This document shows positions 29,309 to 36,801 of a stretch of 36,801 bases of DNA, piece by piece; positions within the stretch are counted from its first letter, which is position 1; each line of letters starts with the position of its first letter. Location: contig JAPLWK010000003.1 of the NCBI GenBank assembly GCA_026396615.1, forward strand, positions 1 to 36,801, read 5' to 3'. The position numbers were made by a program, and so were the translations under genes. The notes under the pieces are model-generated. The model was not told where the DNA came from. It made no database searches and saw nothing but the letters and a program-made list of their open reading frames with translations. This stretch comes from a candidate division WWE3 bacterium. GTDB taxonomy: Bacteria; Patescibacteriota; WWE3; JAPLWK01.

Positions 29309-30382
29309 TTACCTTGTTATCTGAAAACTTTTTACAGTTTCGTACAACTTCTTAGCCTCCGCATTATTCTCAAAATGTTCTCGAACCGGCTTTATCAAAA
29401 TATCTAAATCGCGGGCCACGGCGGCTTTTAGGTCCATTGGATGTAATGCTCCAGATTCATAATCATTAGTGACCTCGTCAAACGTTTGGTATTCTTTATC
29501 ACCGCCATGTTCCGCCGTTCGTTCTATCTTAAAGCTGGGGAGACTTAGCATAATAATATATTTGACGTACTCCAATACAGGGTTGCCAGCGACGATAAGT
29601 GGCGGGCAAAAAGCGGTTTTAATTTTAGCGGCAATTTCGGAAGCGCTGTCGTGCATGTAGATGGCGCTGGTAGGATCGCTCTTGCTCATTTTTGACTTGA
29701 CCATTACTTCTTCAGGGTTATCGCCCTCTTTAGTGCCTTTAAGCCCTAGTAACATGTGATGGTGGATGGCCACTGGCACTTTCCAGTGTAGTTTATGGGC
29801 CACTTCGCGAGCAATCACATTGGCGCGGCGTTGATCCATGCCCATTTCTACCATATCAAGGTCCAGTTCGAAAATATCGCTGACCTGCATAGCGGGGTAC
29901 AAAAATTGGGCAAAAATAAGTTTGTCTTTTTCGTTGCGACCGGCAATGGTTAAGGTTTTTGTGACGCGGTCGAGTGTCAACTCTTTAGAAACTCTGAGCA
30001 GCCTTTCAATGTAGGTCTTTCGGGTCAGCAGATCACTGGCCCAGACCACCTCGACTTTATTAGTGTTGATTCCGGCGGCTTTCCAGACCTCTATAAAATA
30101 TTTACCGGCGGTTTTAATTTTTTCTAAATCGCCACCCAGTTTGTTGTTAATCATGCCGTGAAAGTCGGCCAGGAATAAAATGACGTGCACACCGGTCTCC
30201 AATAATTTCTTAACATACAGGGCCCGCAGGAGTCCAAAATGAATGGGGGCGATGCCGCTCGGTTCAAAGCCATCGTAGCAAACCGGATGTTCTTTAGTTT
30301 GGAAAAGCTTTAGTAATTCCTCTTCGGTAATGATTTCCTCGGCGATGGCTTTAAGATGTTCAACTTTTTCCTGTGGGGTCAT
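29309..30382 (-). CDS. tyrS: tyrosyl-tRNA synthetase, archaeal/eukaryal type
   Basis: 357 residues from ATG 30382. The upstream open frame runs back through the tRNA gene and is not coding. Class I motifs: YDGFEPSGIAPIHFG (HIGH equivalent, 36-50) and KMSKS (231-235). The spacing and blocks (IISEEEL-like start, LLADxH-type LADFHGMIN, YPAMQVSDI, GMDQRR, HPMDLKAAVARDLDILIKPVREHF at the C-terminus) resemble archaeal TyrRS. It lacks the S4-like domain that ends ordinary bacterial TyrRS. This class charges tRNA-Tyr with C1-G72, and the tRNA-Tyr 23 nt upstream has that pair. The two are probably transcribed together from the promoter at 30493-30521. No ribosome site is seen. Confidence 0.93.
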   Translation of the reverse strand: MTPQEKVEHLKAIAEEIITEEELLKLFQTKEHPVCYDGFEPSGIAPIHFGLLRALYVKKLLETGVHVILFLADFHGMINNKLGGDLEKIKTAGKYFIEVWKAAGINTNKVEVVWASDLLTRKTYIERLLRVSKELTLDRVTKTLTIAGRNEKDKLIFAQFLYPAMQVSDIFELDLDMVEMGMDQRRANVIAREVAHKLHWKVPVAIHHHMLLGLKGTKEGDNPEEVMVKSKMSKSDPTSAIYMHDSASEIAAKIKTAFCPPLIVAGNPVLEYVKYIIMLSLPSFKIERTAEHGGDKEYQTFDEVTNDYESGALHPMDLKAAVARDLDILIKPVREHFENNAEAKKLYETVKSFQITR

Positions 30383-30405
30383 AGCTATAATATTAACATT
30401 AAGTT

Positions 30406-30480
30406 TGGTCCGCAGGGCAGGAGTCGAACCTGCGAAAGGTTGATTTACAGTCAACTGCTCAACCGTAGAGCCTCCTGCGG
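30406..30480 (-). tRNA. tRNA-Tyr (anticodon GTA), C1-G72, short variable loop
   Basis: Minus strand. Acceptor CCGCAGG (30474-30480) pairs 7/7 with CCTGCGG (30410-30416), discriminator A, and encoded CCA (30406-30408). D stem GCTC/GAGC, anticodon stem GTTGA-CTGTAAA-TCAAC, variable loop CTTTC (5 nt), T stem GCAGG-TTCGACT-CCTGC. It is 72 nt without CCA, with no mismatched stem pair. Ordinary bacterial tRNA-Tyr has a long variable arm and G1-C72. This one has the archaeal/eukaryal identity set. Position 8 is A rather than the usual T, which is odd. It lies 23 nt upstream of tyrS. Confidence 0.95.
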
Positions 30481-30492
30481 AAATCAACCTGC

Positions 30493-30521
30493 ATTTTAGC
30501 TTAATAAAGCTTCCGTCACAA
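30493..30521 (-). promoter_or_regulatory. promoter of tRNA-Tyr and tyrS
   Basis: On the minus strand, TTGTGA (30516-30521), 17-bp spacer, TAAAAT (30493-30498). Transcription would begin about 6 nt before the mature tRNA 5' end. Confidence 0.75.
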
Positions 30522-30535
30522 CAGATAAATTCTTT

Positions 30536-30563
30536 ACCCTCCGTAGCTTTAGCGAAGGAGGGT
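30536..30563. repeat. 28-bp hairpin repeat, SFAKATEGK type
   Basis: ACCCTCC (30536-30542) pairs with GGAGGGT (30557-30563) around GTAGCTTTAGCGAA. Read on the minus strand it would encode PSFAKATEG, a peptide I associate with a dispersed palindromic repeat in CPR and related genomes (recollection, not checked). It is not related to the TTCCGG hairpins. It lies between the divergent promoters of tRNA-Tyr and the PBP gene. Confidence 0.6.
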
Positions 30564-30572
30564 TGGTATAAT
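30564..30572 (+). promoter_or_regulatory. extended -10 promoter giving a leaderless PBP message
   Basis: TGG plus TATAAT (30567-30572) is a perfect extended -10 box. No good -35 is seen. The expected +1 is about 30579, which is exactly the GTG start codon. Confidence 0.7.
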
Positions 30573-30578
30573 AAATTC

Positions 30579-33143
30579 GTGACTAGATCCCGAGCTTTCA
30601 AAATTAACCTCCCCCACTTTCATAAACCGCGGAATTTATTGCAAGTGGTAGTGTGGCTTACTACTGCGATATTTTCCGTACTGGCTGCCGGTTTTGTGGC
30701 TTCATTCCTTGTGGTAACCATAGTATCTAAAGATTTACCGTCTCCCAATAAATTAATTACTCGCCAAGTAGATCAATCGACTAAAATTATGGATCGCAAC
30801 GGCAAGCTGCTGTACGAAGTTTACGGCAACACTAATCGTACCTTAGTTACTTTAGATAAAATATCTCCGTACTTAATTCAAGCTACCTTAGCTACCGAAG
30901 ACGCCCAATTCTATGAGCATGGCGGCTTTTCTCCTAAGGGCTTTGTGCGTGGTATTTATTTGTGCGTTACCCGTCAAGGCTGCGCCGGGGGCTCAACTTT
31001 AACTCAACAACTAGTCCGTAACTCTTTAATCTCCAATGAGCGCACGATTTTTAGGAAAATTCGGGAATTTATATTGGCGATGCAAATCGAGAAAGTTTAT
31101 TCCAAAGACGAAATTTTACAAATGTATTTTAACGAAGCTCCGTACGGTGGCCAAGCAGTGGGAGTGGAAGCCGCTTCCGAAATGTACTTTGGCAAAAAGG
31201 CTTCCGATTTAACTTTAGCCGAGGGGGCCATGATGGCGGGCCTGCCGCAAGCACCTTCGTATTACTCGCCTTTCGGGGTGCACCCTGAATACACTAAAGG
31301 TCGGCAAACTTACGTCCTTCATTTAATGCGAGATGTGGGTTGGGTAGATAAATCCGGCCAGAACCACAAGATTGCAGCCGAAATTATTGAAGCCGCTAAA
31401 AACGAAACGCTAGTTTACAACGATACCGGCGGAAAAATAGAAGCGGCCCATTTTGTGATGTATGTTAAAAAGCTACTTACTGATCGCTTTGGGGAGCAAA
31501 TGGTGGCTAGCGGCGGCCTGCAGGTTACAACGACGTTAGATTTAGATAAACAGAATATTTTGCAAAAGACTATTACCGATCAAGTGACTCTTGATGAAAA
31601 ACAGTACGGTTATAGTAACGGAGCCGGAGTTTTGGAAGATCCTAAGACTGGGGAAATTTTAGCGATGGTGGGCAGCCGTAATTATTTCGACAAAAATTAC
31701 GACGGTAAATATAACGTCACGATTGCCTCCCGTCAGCCAGGATCCGCTATTAAACCAATTAATTACGCTACTGCTTTAAAACAGGGCTACACTGCCGCCA
31801 CTGTTCTCTACGACGTTCAAACCCAGTTTACCGGAGCATCGGCTTCTGAGCCATATATTCCGGTTAACTACGATGGTAAGTTTCGGGGCCCCATTCAGCT
31901 GCGGTATGCTCTCGCTAACTCTTTAAATATTCCGGCCGTTAAAGTTCTTAAGTTAGTGGGACTGGAAAACATGATTAAGACGGCTTCGGATATGGGTATC
32001 GACACTTTTTCCGATCCTTCCCGCTACGGTTTGTCACTAACTTTAGGTGGTGGCGAAACTAATCTTTTGGAGCTAACAGGGGCCTATGCCACTTTCGCCA
32101 ATACCGGTACTTTTAATACTCCGGTTTTTATTCTTAAAGTAACTGATTCTAAAGGGTCTTCTTTATACAACACTCCCACTTCGTCCGGTCGTAAGGTCTT
32201 AGATAGCGGCATTGCCTATATAATTTCCGACATTTTAGCGGATAACGACGCTCGTTCCATGGAGTTTGGCACCGGGTCCACTTTGCATATTCCGGGGTAT
32301 ACTGTTTCCGTAAAAACTGGAACTACTAATGATCTAAAAGACAATTGGACGGTTGGTTACACGCCTGATTTGACTTTAGGTATATGGGTTGGCAATAACG
32401 ATAATACTCAAATGAAAAACGTGGCCTCGGGAATTAGCGGCGCCTCTTACATTTGGAACAAGGCAATTAAAGAGTATTTAAAAGATAAAAAAGACGTTCC
32501 ATTCGTAAAACCGGATAATGTTGTTCAGGTTAAGATCGATGCGCAGACCGGCGGCGCCGCTACCGGCGACTTTCCATCACGTCTTGAGTATTTCCTAAAA
32601 GGCACGGAACCGACATCCGAAAGTCAAATGAGGCGTCGTTTAACTATTTGTAAAGTCGACGGTAAGATTGCCTCACAGTCTTGTATTGACGCCAAAAAGA
32701 CCGAGGAGAAAACCTTCCTCTTTCTAATTGCCGAGTTGCCGGAGTGGCAGGACGCGGTGGATAAATGGATTAACGATAATCATAAGGACGATGAAATGTA
32801 TCATCCGCCGCATGATATTTCGACGGCCTACTTTGATAGTAGTGGTGAAGCTGCTAAAAATGGTGGTCCGCTAGTGGCGATCACGGCGCCGGCTCTAAAT
32901 ACAAAGGTCAAATCCGGGGATTCGGTGACCATTCAAGCTGACGTTAGTAGCCCGTACGCTGTTACCAAAGTCACCTTTTCGTATGACGGATCCGTCGTTG
33001 GTGCCCCTGTAACTTCCATTCCCTACAAAAAGAATATTCAAATCGCTTCGACCGAAACGTCGGGTCAGCATCAAATCAAGGTTACGGCCGAGGATAGTGC
33101 TGGGAATGACGGCAGTGCGACTCTGAGTATCCAGGTGGTCTAA
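30579..33143 (+). CDS. class A penicillin-binding protein (PBP1A family) with C-terminal Ig-like domain
   Basis: 854 residues from GTG 30579. Transmembrane helix at about 24-47. GT51 glycosyltransferase with catalytic Glu in TEDAQFYEHGGF (Glu107), GGSTLTQQLVRN and MQIEKVYSKDEILQMYFNEAPYG-type motifs. Transpeptidase with nucleophile Ser389 (GSAIK), S448-L-N, and KTGT from Lys579. After about residue 760 there is an Ig-like or cadherin-like beta domain (VAITAPALNTKVKSGDSVTI and onward), which may bind cell wall or other surface material. It polymerises and cross-links peptidoglycan. The start has no ribosome site and the promoter geometry suggests a leaderless message. Its stop is 7 bp from a hairpin-ended repeat. 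Confidence 0.95.
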   Translation: MTRSRAFKINLPHFHKPRNLLQVVVWLTTAIFSVLAAGFVASFLVVTIVSKDLPSPNKLITRQVDQSTKIMDRNGKLLYEVYGNTNRTLVTLDKISPYLIQATLATEDAQFYEHGGFSPKGFVRGIYLCVTRQGCAGGSTLTQQLVRNSLISNERTIFRKIREFILAMQIEKVYSKDEILQMYFNEAPYGGQAVGVEAASEMYFGKKASDLTLAEGAMMAGLPQAPSYYSPFGVHPEYTKGRQTYVLHLMRDVGWVDKSGQNHKIAAEIIEAAKNETLVYNDTGGKIEAAHFVMYVKKLLTDRFGEQMVASGGLQVTTTLDLDKQNILQKTITDQVTLDEKQYGYSNGAGVLEDPKTGEILAMVGSRNYFDKNYDGKYNVTIASRQPGSAIKPINYATALKQGYTAATVLYDVQTQFTGASASEPYIPVNYDGKFRGPIQLRYALANSLNIPAVKVLKLVGLENMIKTASDMGIDTFSDPSRYGLSLTLGGGETNLLELTGAYATFANTGTFNTPVFILKVTDSKGSSLYNTPTSSGRKVLDSGIAYIISDILADNDARSMEFGTGSTLHIPGYTVSVKTGTTNDLKDNWTVGYTPDLTLGIWVGNNDNTQMKNVASGISGASYIWNKAIKEYLKDKKDVPFVKPDNVVQVKIDAQTGGAATGDFPSRLEYFLKGTEPTSESQMRRRLTICKVDGKIASQSCIDAKKTEEKTFLFLIAELPEWQDAVDKWINDNHKDDEMYHPPHDISTAYFDSSGEAAKNGGPLVAITAPALNTKVKSGDSVTIQADVSSPYAVTKVTFSYDGSVVGAPVTSIPYKKNIQIASTETSGQHQIKVTAEDSAGNDGSATLSIQVV

Positions 33144-33150
33144 ACTGATA

Positions 33151-33248
33151 TGTCATTCCGGCCCCGGAGCCGGAATCTAGTAACTCCGACCGGTACGCTA
33201 CGTAATGTGACATAGTTTACTGGATTCCGGGTCAAGCCCGGAATGACA
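33151..33248 (+). repeat. MITE/BIME-like hairpin-ended element (98 bp)
   Basis: The type 2 arm (TTCCGGCCCCGGAGCCGGAA, then TCTAGTAAC; 33151-33184) and the inverted type 1 arm (TACTGGA, then TTCCGGGTCAAGCCCGGAA and TGACA; 33218-33248) enclose a 33-bp interior. Same arm order as the GIY-YIG element at 2456. It occupies the whole convergent gap between the PBP stop (33143) and the pheT stop (33253). Confidence 0.8.
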
Positions 33249-33252
33249 GTGT

Positions 33253-34710
33253 TTATATTGTCTTCCTAACTTCTAACTTAAATTTCTCCTCTAGCATCTT
33301 GATAATGTTTTCTCTGATTGGTGTTACTTCTAACGTAGATAACTGCTTATCTTTGTCCGAATATGACACGGTTAAGGCGACAGATTTCTTATCGGATTCG
33401 TGGTAAACATCAAACACTTCAACGTCACTAACCAATTTTGACAATCCCTTAATTGTCTTAATGATTTCACCAACCGCTGTTTTCTCATCAACATAAAAAG
33501 AAATATCTTCGGTAATTGGGGTTGTCACAGCAGCGTCTTTGATCTCCGGTCTTAAGCTTGCGTGTTTTTTAAAATAAGGGTCCAGCTTTATTTTCCAAGT
33601 AATAACTGGTCCTTTAATACCGAAGTTCTTTAGGACTTTTTCGTTAATAACATTAATCTCTGCGTCTTTTTCAGCCTTCAAATATTCTATTTCCCCTTTA
33701 ATTTTACGATAAGTTTCCTCTAAATGATTATTGTCGACGTTGTAAACAGCGCCGACCGCAACTAACGTCTCGGTCGTTGGCGCGTCCAGTTCATTTTTTA
33801 ACTCTTCGTGTTTTGGATGAATCTCTTTACCAATTTCAAAGATTTTAAAAGAGTTGTAGTTATGTGAATTAAGCGCAACTTTGCTTAAAAGTCCGGGAAT
33901 TAAATCGTTACGAATGAATTTAAGATCATCCGAAAGCGGGTTAACAATCTCCAGGCATTCGACTACGCTCCGCCCCGCTTTATTATATAGATCACTACCT
34001 ATAAATGAGTAGCTATAAACCTCGTCGTAACCTAAAAGACGCAGGTTATCACGCAGAAGCCGATCTTCTGATTGGGACGAGGTTAGTGACACCGGACGCA
34101 GGTCTTTTTGCGGGAGCGTCGGTTTAATATTTTCGTAGCCGTAAATACGAGCGATTTCTTCAATCAGGTCTTCCGCAATAACAACGTCTTGACGGGATGT
34201 TGGTACGGTTATTTGTAAAGCGTCTTTGTTACTACCGACCCCAAATCCTAGGGTAGTTAAAATCCGAAGTATTTCTTGCACCGTCAGTTTTGCCCCCAAA
34301 CAATTATTTATAAAATCTACGGTGGTTATAATCGTTATAGGTTCTGTCGGAAGTGGGTAATACTCAGCGACTTCAGTAACATTCGCATCAGCCTCTGACA
34401 TAAGTAAAGTGACTGCGAGTGACAAGGCTTTGGCGGTTAGATTTGGATCCAAGCCTTTTTCAAAGCGTAATGAGGCTTCGGAACGCAGCCCTAATGACAT
34501 AGAGCTTTTTCTAATTGCAAAATTATTAAAATTAGCGGCTTCTAGAATCAACGTCGTTGTAGTGTCAGATATTTCTGACGAAGCACCGCCCATAATACCA
34601 GCGACAGCGACCGGTTGGTCTGACGCTGTAATCACGAGGTTATCATTACTAAGTAGCCGTTCTTTATCATCAAGCGTTGCCATTTTTTCGGACTCTTTCG
34701 CGCGGCGCAC
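33253..34710 (-). pseudogene. pheT: phenylalanyl-tRNA synthetase beta, C-terminal part of interrupted gene
   Basis: 485 codons from GTG 34710. Begins inside the B3/B4 region (VRRAKESEKMATLD, then PVAVAGIMGGASSEI), and continues with B5 (about PLPTEPITIITTVDFIN), the catalytic-like core (SLRFEKGLDP, EDLIEEIARIYGYENI) and the C-terminal FDX-ACB anticodon-binding domain. It ends EEKFKLEVRKTI. The upstream frame continues as NKGLWNLGVRRA, showing that the break lies just before. About 18 residues that normally link INNVVD to this point (the NYVMLE-G-QPLHAFD region) are missing and the frame changes. pheT is essential, so either the two parts work as separate chains or the break is an assembly or sequencing fault. 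Confidence 0.8.
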
Positions 34711-34712
34711 TC

Positions 34713-35498
34713 CTAAGTTCCAAAGGCCTTTGTTATCTTTTGGACAACATTATTGATCGGTCTGATTCCGGAATTTATAAGACGCCTGGTAACATATTCC
34801 GGTGAGGGGGCGACTTTGACGTTGCTAAGATGACAAGCTAAGTAACGGGGGCAATCAACCTGGTTCTGAATAGTTAACGCAATTTTATGATCGGAGCTGG
34901 TTCCTTTGACCGCGTTATAATCCGGTTCGATAAATTTTTCGGTGGTAATAGCCGCTACTTCCCGTGCAATGCCAGCGACACTAAAACAATCGCCGCGATG
35001 CGTTAAGGCCTTGTTTTCGATTTCAAAAATGACGTCATCAAGGCTTAGTGCTTCTGATAATGGAGTCCCGGGTTTTATTTTGTCATTTAAAATATAAATT
35101 CCAGAGTGGTCGTCACCAAGTTTGAGTTCACGCACGGAAGCGAGCATGCCCTGCGACTTTTCGCCACGGATAACGGCGGTTTTAAGGACATCGTCAGTAT
35201 CAGGTACAGTCGCGCCGACGGGAATTAGAGGGACTATTTGGTCGACTGCAAGGTTCTGAGCACCGCAGACAATGTCAAGAATCTCATGACCGGTGTTTAC
35301 TTTGACTAGCCAGAGATGATCAGAATTGGGATGTTTTTTTAGTTCTTCGATTTTAACGGCGATGATGCCGTCATAAAGCTTCTTTTGATCAACAAAGCCT
35401 TCGACTTCAGTAAGTTTAGCCGAAATTAAATCAGACAACTCCTCGGGAGTTTTGTTTATTTTTACAAAATCTTTTAGCCAATTTAGAGAAATCCTCAT
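34713..35498 (-). pseudogene. pheT: phenylalanyl-tRNA synthetase beta, N-terminal part of interrupted gene
   Basis: From ATG 35498 (MRISLNWLKDFV, the standard start; the TTG at 35504 only adds two residues) to TAG 34713, 261 residues. Contains the B1 domain, the tRNA-binding EMAP-like B2 domain (IIAVKIEELKKHPNSDHLWLVKV, IVCGAQNL) and GDCFSVAGIAREVAA. It runs to SGIRPINNVV and then leaves the conserved sequence for a short tail QKITKAFGT. The C-terminal part follows in a different frame after 2 bp. The hairpin-ended element at 35507-35594 lies only 8 bp before the start and removes any ordinary ribosome site. Confidence 0.8.
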
Positions 35499-35506
35499 AA
35501 TCAATT

Positions 35507-35594
35507 TGTCATTCCGGGCTTGACCCGGAATCCAGTCAATCCGGTTAAATCATCGAATCTGTTACTAGATTCCGGCTCCGGGGCCGGAATGACA
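35507..35594 (-). repeat. MITE/BIME-like hairpin-ended element (88 bp)
   Basis: The type 1 arm (TTCCGGGCTTGACCCGGAA, then TCCAGTCAA; 35507-35539) and the inverted type 2 arm (GTTACTAGA, TTCCGGCTCCGGGGCCGGAA, TGACA-like end; 35561-35594) enclose a 21-bp interior. In opposite orientation it matches the element at 33151. It sits between the pheS stop and the pheT start within the pheS-pheT operon. Confidence 0.8.
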
Positions 35595-35602
35595 TGTTTT
35601 TT

Positions 35603-36487
35603 TCAGAACTGCCCCAAAAACCTTAAATCGCCCTTAAAGAAATCTCTAATATCCGATATCCCGTACTTTAACATGACGAGGCGATCCAAGCCTATCGCCC
35701 AGGCAAAGCCCTTGTAAACCTTTGGATCCAGCCCAGCCATTTGGAGAACATTAGGATGAATCATGCCGGCCGGAATAAGCTCCAGCCATTTTTTGGTGCC
35801 ATCTTTTCTTGTATGTTCTATCAGCATTTCCAGACCCGGCTCAACAAAAGGAAAAAAGGTTGGCTGAATTTTATAGGGAATTTTATAGCCGTAATAAGTA
35901 TATACAAAAGTTTCAAGGACCCCTATCAATTCCGCTAAAGAAGCGTTTTTGCTTACGTAAACTCCTTCGATTTGGTTAAAAGTGTGTTCGTGCACTGCGT
36001 CTGTGGCTTCATAACGAAAACAGCGGCCTGGAATAATAGCGGCGAAAGGTGGTTTATGAGTTGCAAGAACTCGGTGCTGCATGGTTGAGGTGTGAGCAAT
36101 CGGAAGTAAGTGTTCCTTAGTCCAAAACGTATCCCAAGTATCCCGGGCCGGATGCCCCACCGGGAAATTTAAAGCCTCAAAATGGTTATAATCATTATCA
36201 ACTTCAACGCTATCGATAACCTGGAAGCCCATGTTCATGAAAATATCCTCCGCTAGCTTTCTCATTTGAGTAATGGGATGTAGGTGACCAGTCGTAGGCT
36301 TAATACTGGGCATCGAGGTATCAAGATCCAAGGATTTATCGTCAGACGTAGTCGTTGAGTCAATAAAAAACGCTTCCAGAGACTTTTTTAATTCATTTAA
36401 TTTTAAACCGAGTTGCTTTTTTTCGGAGGGATTAGCAGTTTTTAACTGATCTTTGAGTTTTAGAAATTCCTCTTTGGAATTAGGCAT
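35603..36487 (-). CDS. pheS: phenylalanyl-tRNA synthetase alpha subunit
   Basis: 294 residues, shorter than usual (about 330-350) because the N-terminal coiled-coil arm is trimmed (residues 1-45, [20 protein letters not shown]). Class II motifs: motif 1 region [19 protein letters not shown], motif 2 [22 protein letters not shown], motif 3 [33 protein letters not shown] is typical of bacterial PheS. It forms the alpha2-beta2 enzyme with PheT. The start overlaps the end of rplT by 8 bp, the usual rplT-pheS-pheT order. Confidence 0.97.
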   Translation of the reverse strand: MPNSKEEFLKLKDQLKTANPSEKKQLGLKLNELKKSLEAFFIDSTTTSDDKSLDLDTSMPSIKPTTGHLHPITQMRKLAEDIFMNMGFQVIDSVEVDNDYNHFEALNFPVGHPARDTWDTFWTKEHLLPIAHTSTMQHRVLATHKPPFAAIIPGRCFRYEATDAVHEHTFNQIEGVYVSKNASLAELIGVLETFVYTYYGYKIPYKIQPTFFPFVEPGLEMLIEHTRKDGTKKWLELIPAGMIHPNVLQMAGLDPKVYKGFAWAIGLDRLVMLKYGISDIRDFFKGDLRFLGQF

Positions 36488-36800
36488 TAACTTTGTTTAC
36501 AATGGCTTCAAAAGCCTTAGGATAATTTACGGCTAAATCGGCTAATACTTTACGATCTAACTCTATTTTAGCTTTACCTAAAAGTGTAATAAATTTACTG
36601 TAATTTAAGCCTAACGGACGCACGGCCGCATTAATACGCATAATCCACAAAACTCTAAAGTCACGCTTCTTTAATTTTCTTCCGGCAAAAGCATATTCTC
36701 CAGCGTGAAGCACTGCGTCGCTAGCTCTTTTATAAAGCCGATTATTAGTGCCCTGAAAGCCTTTAGCTTTATCAAGTATTTTTTTGTGCCGATGACGAGT
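36480..36800 (-). CDS. rplT: 50S ribosomal protein bL20 (5' end outside window)
   Basis: 106 residues are visible. The frame is open to the window edge, reading [16 protein letters not shown], then [40 protein letters not shown] and an end [15 protein letters not shown]. About ten N-terminal residues are missing. bL20 binds 23S rRNA early in 50S assembly and in some bacteria represses its own operon. The stop overlaps the pheS start by 8 bp. Confidence 0.96.
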   Translation of the reverse strand, partial: TRHRHKKILDKAKGFQGTNNRLYKRASDAVLHAGEYAFAGRKLKKRDFRVLWIMRINAAVRPLGLNYSKFITLLGKAKIELDRKVLADLAVNYPKAFEAIVNKVNA

Positions 36801-36801
36801 A

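Noticed and set aside
30383-30601. N-terminal extension of TyrRS of about 73 residues
   Set aside because: The extension reads through the tRNA-Tyr gene and the hairpin repeat at 30536. TyrRS homology starts at ATG 30382.
34713-34760. Intein or intron splitting pheT
   Set aside because: The comparison shows missing rather than additional sequence at the break, and the two parts are only 2 bp apart.

Overview
The window looks like a bacterial chromosome segment from the Candidate Phyla Radiation (Patescibacteria). This rests on several features. It carries a type IV pilus (T4P) gene set with PilM, PilN and PilO but no PilP or PilQ, which fits a monoderm cell. Core genes are densely packed and overlapping. 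A PaaX-like regulator has a Cas2-like C-terminal fold, hairpin repeats are scattered between genes, and there is a giant low-GC adhesin. TGA behaves as an ordinary stop in every gene I checked, so the code-25 groups are not suggested. I cannot place it to a phylum.

Layout. Positions 1-5306 (+) hold a minor-pilin/pseudopilin array: the tail of one pilin gene, three closely related Cys-bearing pilin paralogues, a GspG-like pilin, a truncated pilin, a GIY-YIG nuclease inside a hairpin-ended element, then GspH-, PilV-, PulJ/PilW- and PilX-like proteins. Positions 5293-10265 hold a soluble PAS histidine kinase, a DUF2156 acyl/aminoacyl-transferase-like protein, a polytopic membrane protein, S-adenosylmethionine decarboxylase and an EamA exporter. 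Positions 10300-14100 form an accessory island: PaaX-like repressor between duplicated palindromic operators, RhuM-Fic protein, secreted C39-like cysteine peptidase, and a BrnT/CopG-type toxin-antitoxin pair. Positions 14149-23452 (+) hold a 2329-residue adhesin with LamG and FN3 modules followed by pilM-pilN-pilO, so it is probably the tip or surface component of the pilus. Positions 23435-28666 (-) are an informational operon: recG-rsmD fusion, rpmF, nusB, acpP, rnc, rpsP, khpA, trmD (no rimM). Positions 28781-30480 hold a small unknown gene, a tiny membrane protein, tyrS and tRNA-Tyr. Positions 30579-33143 encode a class A penicillin-binding protein. Positions 33253-36800 (-) are rplT-pheS-pheT, with pheT interrupted.

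The two observations I rate highest are these. (1) A family of hairpin-ended elements has two distinguishable arms (cores TTCCGGCCCCGGAGCCGGAA and TTCCGGGTCAAGCCCGGAA). One copy (2456-2825) encloses a GIY-YIG nuclease gene. At least four shorter copies without a gene (8610-8825, 29239-29299, 33151-33248, 35507-35594) sit in intergenic gaps, in the manner of MITEs or BIMEs. (2) An archaeal/eukaryal-type tyrosine pair: the tRNA-Tyr(GTA) has a C1-G72 pair and a 5-nt variable loop, and lies 23 nt upstream of a TyrRS that resembles the archaeal class. Other points of note are the RecG-RsmD fusion, LamG domains nested inside other beta-sandwich repeats, a frame-breaking heptanucleotide repeat in a pilin gene, and leaderless promoters.

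All calls were made by reading the sequence. No database search, alignment program or folding program was run.
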